Source of the DNA: JAXMEQ01 sp046348225
GTDB lineage: Bacteria > Pseudomonadota > Gammaproteobacteria > Burkholderiales > Burkholderiaceae_C
NCBI GenBank assembly: GCA_046348225.1
Contig: JAXMEQ010000003.1
Location: 62,001 to 126,000 of the forward strand
Length of the DNA stretch: 64,000 nt
Reading direction: 5' to 3'
In this document: piece after piece, positions 58,823-64,000 of the stretch
Layout of the letters: every line of letters begins with the position of its first letter
Position numbering within the stretch: the stretch's first letter is position 1
Position numbers and translations under genes: made by a program
Notes under the pieces: generated by a model
Told to the model about the DNA's origin: nothing
The model's database searches: none
The model's input: the letters and a program-made list of their open reading frames with translations, nothing else

Positions 58823-59467
58823 TTACTGGTTGACGGGGGACTTCGGGTCCAGCAGCAGGGCCATCACATCGCGCAGTTGCGCCTCTGTGAGGATGCCTGC
58901 GTGGCCGAACCGCGGCATGCCTGAGCAGGCGTTGTAGGCCTTGGCGTTCCACAGCTTGCCCCAGGTGTAGTCCACGATGGGTTTGCTGGCGGCAGCAGCC
59001 GGGTCTGCCACCCCCCGCAACTTGCCGTAGTTGTAGAGGCTGGGGCCGATGGAGCCAAACGACAGCTCGGCCTTGCTGATCTGGTGGCAGTTGTAGCAGC
59101 TGCCCCCGTTGGCGGAGCCGGGTGCATCCGTCCAGGTCATGCCCCGTCCGTTCTGGGCGATTTTTTCGCCCTCGCGCCAGTCGCCGATGAAGTTGCCGTC
59201 GGCCGGCATCTTCACCGTCTTCAAGTTGGCCTCCTCGATCGCCTTGGCGAGCTTGTCGTCCAGGGGTTTGCCTTCGGATTCCGAGCACGCCTTGTTGGAC
59301 ATGTCCTGCTCCAGCCAGCCGAGCTTGGCAATGCCCTGCTCGCGGAATGACGCCTTCATGATCTGGCGGGTGGCTTCATCCACCTGCTGCGGCGTGGGGC
59401 CCACGGCGCAACCGGCCAGCACGGCGGCGAAGGCCGCAAGCGCAATGGTTTTGACTGATTTGTTCAT
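58823..59467 (-). CDS. soxX: SoxX, c-type cytochrome subunit of SoxAX
   Basis: 214 residues, with the N-terminal ~120 longer than minimal SoxX. Heme motif CYNCH at 124-128, with the axial Met in SGMPRFGHAG (M184). The signal peptide ends in a lipobox-like LAGC (Cys20), which suggests lipidation instead of release into the periplasm. SoxAX joins thiosulfate to SoxY. It lies 20 bases downstream of soxA. Confidence 0.93.
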   Translation of the reverse strand: MNKSVKTIALAAFAAVLAGCAVGPTPQQVDEATRQIMKASFREQGIAKLGWLEQDMSNKACSESEGKPLDDKLAKAIEEANLKTVKMPADGNFIGDWREGEKIAQNGRGMTWTDAPGSANGGSCYNCHQISKAELSFGSIGPSLYNYGKLRGVADPAAAASKPIVDYTWGKLWNAKAYNACSGMPRFGHAGILTEAQLRDVMALLLDPKSPVNQ

Positions 59468-59487
59468 GTTGATGGCTCCTGTCTGCG

Positions 59488-60285
59488 TTATCGCTTGAGG
59501 GCCGGGGCAATGGACTTGCCGCCTTTGCCATTGACGCCCATGTACACACCCAGGGCGATGGTGGCGTCCGAGCCGAAGCCCGGATACGGAAAGCGCTGCT
59601 GGCGATAGCAGTCGTTCAGGCGCCGCTGCATGCCCCAGAGCTCGCCGCTGGACACGCGGTACGCGGGCCAGGCGCCGAAGCCATTGCCAGCGCCGGGGTT
59701 CTTGGTGAGGTTGGGCAGATCCTGCAGGCGCACGCGCTTGCCGTCTTCGCCATGGCAGGACGCACACGAGAAGTCGTAAGGTCCGCCCCGCATGTAAAAC
59801 ACCTTCTTGCCCACTTCATACATGAGCTTTTCCTGCGGGTGCGACTGCGGCAGGTTGAACGCCATGTCACGCGATTCGCCGGAAATCCAGGCCACCAGCC
59901 CTTCCAGGTTCTTCTGCTCGCCGGTGCCGAAGCGCTCTTTCGCGATGGCATCGGCATTGAAGCCCTGCAGGGTTTCCATGCAGGTGAGCAGGCGCGATTC
60001 CAGATCCTGCACCCGGCCGGTATCTGCGAACCAGCGGGGCAGTTCGACAAAGGCCCCCTTGACCACGCCCGGCCCCTTGCCGAGATCGCATTTTTCAAGG
60101 CTGGCGTTCTTCGGGCCGCGCGCCTGCTTCCACAGCGCCTCACCGCGCGCCTCGAACAGTTCAGCCGGGTTGCCGTCGGCCAGCATGGCGCGGTACTCGG
60201 CGATGCCGTCGGCCGTGCTTTTCTGCGCCACGGCAACCAGCGGAAGCGCACACACGGAAGCCAACAGCAGCAGCTTGAATTTCAT
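59488..60285 (-). CDS. soxA: SoxA, monoheme-type cytochrome subunit of SoxAX
   Basis: 265 residues with a Sec signal (LLLLASVCALPLVAVA). Only one CxxCH heme motif (CASCH, 174-178) is present; the N-terminal heme of diheme SoxA is replaced by C66 and C102, a likely disulfide. C226 in RRLNDCYRQQR is the cysteine ligand, persulfidated in known enzymes. It oxidatively links thiosulfate to the SoxY cysteine. Start 60285 gives the proper signal. Confidence 0.94.
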   Translation of the reverse strand: MKFKLLLLASVCALPLVAVAQKSTADGIAEYRAMLADGNPAELFEARGEALWKQARGPKNASLEKCDLGKGPGVVKGAFVELPRWFADTGRVQDLESRLLTCMETLQGFNADAIAKERFGTGEQKNLEGLVAWISGESRDMAFNLPQSHPQEKLMYEVGKKVFYMRGGPYDFSCASCHGEDGKRVRLQDLPNLTKNPGAGNGFGAWPAYRVSSGELWGMQRRLNDCYRQQRFPYPGFGSDATIALGVYMGVNGKGGKSIAPALKR

Positions 60286-60331
60286 CAGTGTCTCCTTGTT
60301 GTTTTTGGCGGGCCCGCCCGCTGAACGGGCG

Positions 60332-60643
60332 TCAGGCGATAACGGCTTCGTCGGTGCGCTTGTCGCCGCGGTTGTCCACCCAGCTGACCGCCACCTTGTC
60401 GCCCGCCTTGCCGCCCTTGAAGCTGAACTGGAGGAACGGATTCTTGGACACCGCCGGGCCCCACTGGGCACTCATCACCGGCTTGCCGTTGTGGCTGGCG
60501 CTGATGGTCTGAATGAACCAGGCCGGAATGACCTTGCCCGCCGCGTCACGGCGCTGGCCGCTTTCCATTTCGTGGCTCACCAGCACACGCACTGTGACCT
60601 TGTCGCCTTGCGCCTGGGCGCGGATTCGCATCGGATCGCTCAT
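60332..60643 (-). CDS. soxZ: SoxZ, carrier partner of SoxY
   Basis: 103 residues of immunoglobulin-like beta fold without signal peptide (RIRAQAQGDKVTVRVLVSHE, ISASHNGKPVMSAQWGPAVS). It is exported bound to SoxY. The ATG at 60643 is used; in-frame sequence upstream is antisense-like and unrelated. It is 11 bases after soxY. Confidence 0.95.
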   Translation of the reverse strand: MSDPMRIRAQAQGDKVTVRVLVSHEMESGQRRDAAGKVIPAWFIQTISASHNGKPVMSAQWGPAVSKNPFLQFSFKGGKAGDKVAVSWVDNRGDKRTDEAVIA

Positions 60644-60654
60644 GATCTGCCTCC

Positions 60655-61125
60655 TTAACCGCCGCAGCCGCCAAGGGTGACCTTGACTTCCTTGACGCTG
60701 TAGAAAAACTTGTCGCCCGCCTTGGCCACGGCGTACACATTGGAAGACTGCCCCATCTTGACGTTGGTGGCCACGTTGGCATCCGTGCCGGCCAGGATGT
60801 CGAACACTGCAGCCAGCGCGTTCGGGTTTTTCTCCACGACGAAGGCGATCTGCGTCGTGAACGGGATGTTGCTTTGTGCGCCAACCCGGACCACGCTGCC
60901 GTTCTCGGCAATCTCCGGGGCCGCCAGCACCAGGTCCTTGCTCTCGGTGGCCGTGCCGCCGCCCAGCGCCTTGACGGCGTCCGCCAGGGACTTGGCCTCG
61001 AAGGCTGTCTTGTTCCAGCCCGCACCCGCCTGGGCGGCCGCCTGGCCTGGCACCAGCCCGCTGGCGGCGGCCAGGCCGAGCGCTGCCGCGCCCGAGCTCC
61101 TGTGGATGAATTCTCTGCGTTCCAT
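60655..61125 (-). CDS. soxY: SoxY, sulfur-carrier protein
   Basis: 156 residues with a twin-arginine-like signal (ERREFIHRSSGAAALGLAAA). The carrier cysteine lies in the flexible C-terminal GGCGG (C154), where sulfur intermediates are attached. An AGGAGT ribosome site precedes ATG. A 95-base gap to soxD includes a TACAAT element (61160-61155) that may give an internal promoter. Confidence 0.96.
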   Translation of the reverse strand: MERREFIHRSSGAAALGLAAASGLVPGQAAAQAGAGWNKTAFEAKSLADAVKALGGGTATESKDLVLAAPEIAENGSVVRVGAQSNIPFTTQIAFVVEKNPNALAAVFDILAGTDANVATNVKMGQSSNVYAVAKAGDKFFYSVKEVKVTLGGCGG

Positions 61126-61220
61126 TGAAGGACTCCTTGTGTTTCAGTTGGGAAATTGTAGGGACAGACAGCCAGGCGTGCGTCGGGCGTAACCCTTTGT
61201 CCCCGGCGTGTGCAAGGCGC

Positions 61221-62300
61221 TCATGGAGCAGCGCCCGCGCCCAGCCACTCGGCAACGCGCCGCGCGTCGGCTTCGCTGATGGACTGCGGTGGCATGGGAA
61301 TGGCCCCCCAGACGCCCTGCCCGCCCGAGCGGATGCGGCCCGCGAGATACGCCACGGCGTCGGCCTGCGCGCCATACTTGCCTGCCACATCGCGAAACGA
61401 GGGGCCCACAATCTTGCTGTCTACGCCGTGACAGGCGGTGCATGCGTATTTCTGCAAGAGGGGCAGCACGTCACCTGCTACACTTTTTGTAGCAGCCTGC
61501 GCAGTACTGGTGCGGATTGCAGCATGATTTTCTTCTGCTGCCGGGCTGGTACGGACGCCCCGCACCGGCCCGACAGTGCGCATCTGTGTGGCCAGCTCAC
61601 CGTGCGCATTGCGCGCGTAGTCGGGAATCTGGCTGGCCACCACCGGGGCCGGGCCGCAGTTGCGCATGCAGGCCGACCCCTGCACGTCGGGGCGGCGATG
61701 GCCACCGAATTCGGGCCCGGGCCACATGCCGTGCACGGTGGTGATGCCATTCCGGTTTGGCAGGCGTTGCTGCACTTCGCGGATGTTGCGGTCCGACAGC
61801 GTGAAGTCATCGGGCACCACATGGCCCAGGTTGAGCAGATAGGCCAGGACCGCGTACACATCGTCCGCCGACAGCGACTTGGGCGCCGTCCAGGGCATCG
61901 CGCGGTTGATGTAATCCCACAGCGTCGACAATTGCGACGCCTTCATCATCATCGTGCGCGACGGTGTATTGGTGCCCAACTGCAGCGCCGCGACGCGTCC
62001 GGTCTCCACGTCCTTGCGGGTGGTGTGGCCCACCAGTGGCGCAAAGATGTCGTTGCTTTCGCCAAAGGCGCCGTGACACGATGCGCACTGGGCCTCCCAG
62101 ACCTGTTCGCCGCGCCTCACGCTGCCCTGCCCGGTCGGCAGTCCCTTGAAGTCCGGACGCACGTCAATGTCCCAGGCCTTGACTTCCGCCGGTGTGGCCA
62201 TACGCCCGATGCCTGCCAACGCGGCCGACGCCGGCTGCGCCAGCGCCAGTGCCGGCAGCAGGCAGGCCGCCAGAAGCAGCGTCTTAACTGAGCTGGACAT
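61221..62300 (-). CDS. soxD: SoxD, diheme cytochrome c of sulfane dehydrogenase
   Basis: 359 residues: signal peptide, then two cytochrome c domains with CASCH (72-76) and CTACH (287-291). A linker between them includes GSACMRNCG. It takes electrons from SoxC during oxidation of SoxY-bound sulfane. Residues ~260-275 of the linker (IRTSTAQAATKSVAGD) are encoded by repeat copy G. Start 62300 overlaps soxC by 17 bases. Confidence 0.94.
   Translation of the reverse strand: MSSSVKTLLLAACLLPALALAQPASAALAGIGRMATPAEVKAWDIDVRPDFKGLPTGQGSVRRGEQVWEAQCASCHGAFGESNDIFAPLVGHTTRKDVETGRVAALQLGTNTPSRTMMMKASQLSTLWDYINRAMPWTAPKSLSADDVYAVLAYLLNLGHVVPDDFTLSDRNIREVQQRLPNRNGITTVHGMWPGPEFGGHRRPDVQGSACMRNCGPAPVVASQIPDYARNAHGELATQMRTVGPVRGVRTSPAAEENHAAIRTSTAQAATKSVAGDVLPLLQKYACTACHGVDSKIVGPSFRDVAGKYGAQADAVAYLAGRIRSGGQGVWGAIPMPPQSISEADARRVAEWLGAGAAP
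61476..61523 (+). repeat. Dispersed hairpin repeat, copy G (inside soxD)
   Basis: Seven-base stem TGCTACA (61476-61482) / TGTAGCA (61488-61494) with CTTTT loop, tail GCCTGCGCAGTACTGGTGCG GATTGCAG. It is antisense to soxD and in the interdomain linker. It encodes a peptide like that of copy E (R-x-x-TAQ-x-A). Confidence 0.85.
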
Positions 62301-63612
62301 TGCGCACCTCGCCGCTTTCCTGCACCAGCCAGGTCTGGATCGCGTTGTTGTGATAGATGCCCCGGGTGCCGCGCACACGGCGCAGCTCGGCATAGGTGGG
62401 CTGGATATGCCCCGTCTCGTCGGTGGCGCGACTCATCAGCAGCGCGGGCCGGCCATCCCACGTCCAGTCGCAGTTGAAGCGCGTGAGGCACTTGGAAAGG
62501 ATGGGCGTTTCCAGCCGCGCCGGCCGCCAGTTGCGCCCGCCATCGACCGACACGTCCACCTTGCGCACCTTGCCGCGGCCACTCCAGGCCAGGCCCGTGA
62601 TGTTGGTGAACCCCCTGGCCAGCAGCACCTGTCCGCCGCTGGGTGAGGTGACCACGCTCTTGACCTCCTGGATGCTGGTGTACTGGCGGTGCAGCCCGTC
62701 GGGCATGAGGTCCATGTAGTGGATGGACTCGTCCTTGGTGCCGTACGGCTTGTCGCCCAGCTCGATGCGGCGCAGGTACTTGACCCAGCTCACCCCCTGC
62801 ACACCAGGCACCACCAGGCGCAGCGGGTAACCGTTCTCGGGCCGCAGCATTTCCCCGTTCTGGCCGTAGGCGACCAGCACCTCGCCACTCATCACCAGGC
62901 TCATGGGGATGGTGCGCGTCATGCTGGATCCATCGGCACCTTCGGCCAGGACGAACTTGCCGCGTTTCAGGTCGGCCCCCGCCAGCTCCAGCAGCGTGCG
63001 CAGCGGCACGCCGGTGAATTCGCTGCAGGAAACCATGCCGTGCGTGTATTGCACGGTGGGCACTGCCACGTTGCCCCATTCCATGCCGGTGTTGGCCCCG
63101 CACTCGATGAAATGCATCCGACTCACCGGTGGCAGCCGCATGATCTCGTCCATGGTGAAGACCATCGGCCGCTTCAGCATGGAATCATCCGAGCCATTGA
63201 GCATGAGCCGGTGCTGGCCGGGATCAATGTCCCACCAGCCCTGGTGGTGCCGCTCAAAGTGCAGTCCGCTCGGCGTGATGATGCCGAACAGGCCCTGCAG
63301 GGGACAGAAGCTCACGCTGGACTGGCGAACCCGCGTCAGGCCCGGGCTTTCACGGCGCTGCAGGTTTTTCTCCCACACACTTGGCTGGCCGTAGCCGCGT
63401 TCGGCCACCGGCTGCCCGAGCGCCCGGGCATGGTCCGGCAAGTTGAGGATGGCCGGGTCGCCTGCGGGCGGGGCACTGCCCTGCGCCGACGCGCCAGCAG
63501 CCGCCGACGCCAGCGCAGCCGCCAGGAAACCGCGGCGGCCTGCCTGCACCTCGAGGACCTGCTGACGGCTGAGGAAGTTCTCGGGTGCGCGGCGGATGAA
63601 GGGGTTGAACAT
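62284..63612 (-). CDS. soxC: SoxC, molybdenum sulfane dehydrogenase subunit
   Basis: 442 residues of the sulfite-oxidase family. Tat-like signal (RRGFLAAALASAAAG), Mo-binding Cys in HFIECGANTGMEWG, Moco domain, and dimer domain (WSGRGKVRKVDVSVDGGRNW). With SoxD it oxidises sulfane sulfur on SoxY, giving complete thiosulfate oxidation without stored sulfur. ATG overlaps the soxR stop (TGATG). Confidence 0.96.
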   Translation of the reverse strand: MFNPFIRRAPENFLSRQQVLEVQAGRRGFLAAALASAAAGASAQGSAPPAGDPAILNLPDHARALGQPVAERGYGQPSVWEKNLQRRESPGLTRVRQSSVSFCPLQGLFGIITPSGLHFERHHQGWWDIDPGQHRLMLNGSDDSMLKRPMVFTMDEIMRLPPVSRMHFIECGANTGMEWGNVAVPTVQYTHGMVSCSEFTGVPLRTLLELAGADLKRGKFVLAEGADGSSMTRTIPMSLVMSGEVLVAYGQNGEMLRPENGYPLRLVVPGVQGVSWVKYLRRIELGDKPYGTKDESIHYMDLMPDGLHRQYTSIQEVKSVVTSPSGGQVLLARGFTNITGLAWSGRGKVRKVDVSVDGGRNWRPARLETPILSKCLTRFNCDWTWDGRPALLMSRATDETGHIQPTYAELRRVRGTRGIYHNNAIQTWLVQESGEVRNVQLS

Positions 63613-63986
63613 CAGGCCACCGCCCTGCCCAGCAGCCGTTCTTCGGGCGGGAGCTGCAGCGGCTCGTCCACCTCGATGGCAATCTGCGTGCACACCGCCC
63701 GGCACAACGCCACGGCCTTTTCACTCTGCACGCGGTAGAACACCTGCGTGCCCTCCTTGCGTTTGGCCAGCACACCGCTGCGGTACAGCACATTGAGGTG
63801 CTGGGACAGATTGGGCTGGGTGGTGTCGATGCGCTCCAGCATCTGGCTGACCGAGCGCTCGCCATCGCACAGCGTGCTGAGGATGCGCAGCCGCATCGGG
63901 GTGGACAGCACGCCAAACAGTTCAGCGGCAAGTTCAAACACGCGGCTGGAGCCCGCGTCTTCAGAGGCGTTGATCAGGGGTTCCAT
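63612..63986 (-). CDS. soxR: ArsR-family sulfur-responsive regulator of the sox operon
   Basis: 124 residues, winged helix (ISTLCDG-like alpha region, TTQPNLSQHLNVLYRSGVLA, EGTQVFYRV wing). C40 and C99 (with C95) correspond in position to the cysteine pair of SqrR/BigR-type persulfide sensors. It is the first gene of soxR-C-D-Y-Z-A-X-B; the presumed operator lies beyond the window edge, with only 14 bases of upstream sequence visible. Confidence 0.88.
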   Translation of the reverse strand: MEPLINASEDAGSSRVFELAAELFGVLSTPMRLRILSTLCDGERSVSQMLERIDTTQPNLSQHLNVLYRSGVLAKRKEGTQVFYRVQSEKAVALCRAVCTQIAIEVDEPLQLPPEERLLGRAVA

Positions 63987-64000
63987 TTGGTACTTGCAAA

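Noticed and set aside
1..64000. tRNA, rRNA, CRISPR, insertion sequence or prophage
   Set aside because: None found by reading both strands; no cloverleaf-like segments in the gaps, no transposase or integrase genes.

Overview
The window is high-GC, gene-dense chromosomal DNA from a betaproteobacterium, most likely of the Comamonadaceae (Burkholderiales). The evidence is the superoperon-like order rlmN-pilF-rodZ-ispG-hisS-yfgM-bamB-der-hfq-hflX-hflK-hflC-hisZ-purA, the beta-proteobacterial soxR-CDYZAXB cluster, a Bug/TctC solute receptor, and the overall protein repertoire. I see no tRNA, rRNA, CRISPR array, insertion sequence, phage or replication origin.

Layout. (1) 1-1450: accessory patch with the tail of an AllA-like gene, a lower-GC orphan ORF between two integron-core-like heptamers, and the 3' remnant of a zinc deaminase gene. 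(2) 1451-8540: a secreted S41 protease, an acyl-CoA dehydrogenase/dipeptidase pair, and a thiolase/FadB-type beta-oxidation pair ending in a strong terminator. (3) 8560-14733: small catabolic and transport units (GntR regulator, Bug receptor, amidohydrolase; M20 peptidase divergent from a MarR-GNAT fusion regulator; split chromate transporter). (4) 14814-20894: a signalling island with a zinc-ribbon membrane protein, a heme-c-motif/HAMP sensor and a Ser/Thr kinase fused to a class III nucleotide cyclase (rlmB sits between on the other strand). (5) 20895-24367: YbbA-type ATPase facing tesA, mnmH and an SMP-30-like protein. (6) 24368-45667, minus strand: metC-like gene, phosphoribosyltransferase, purA, hisZ, the hfl genes, hfq, der, bamB, yfgM, hisS, ispG, rodZ, pilF, rlmN, ndk, rluB, scpB, rluD. 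(7) 45682-50201: bamD, a DinG-type helicase, a DUF465 protein, a PP2C phosphatase and a coiled-coil periplasmic protein. (8) 50201-56913: zapE, lpdA, odhB and sucA, i.e. the 2-oxoglutarate dehydrogenase complex. (9) 57089-63986: a full Sox thiosulfate-oxidation operon led by an ArsR-type regulator. The organism can probably oxidise reduced sulfur in the periplasm while growing on organic acids.

The least expected signal is a dispersed ~45-50 bp repeat: an AT-loop hairpin (GCTA...TAGC) followed by a CNGCGCAGT...GCGGGCTGCAG tail. I find six good copies and one diverged copy, five of them inside protein-coding genes. Two copies, in opposite orientation, form the hydrophobic signal-peptide codons of bamB and of a coiled-coil protein. 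Two others encode a similar peptide in rluB and soxD. The second notable item is the heme-sensor plus kinase-cyclase island, with a PP2C phosphatase about 28 kb away.
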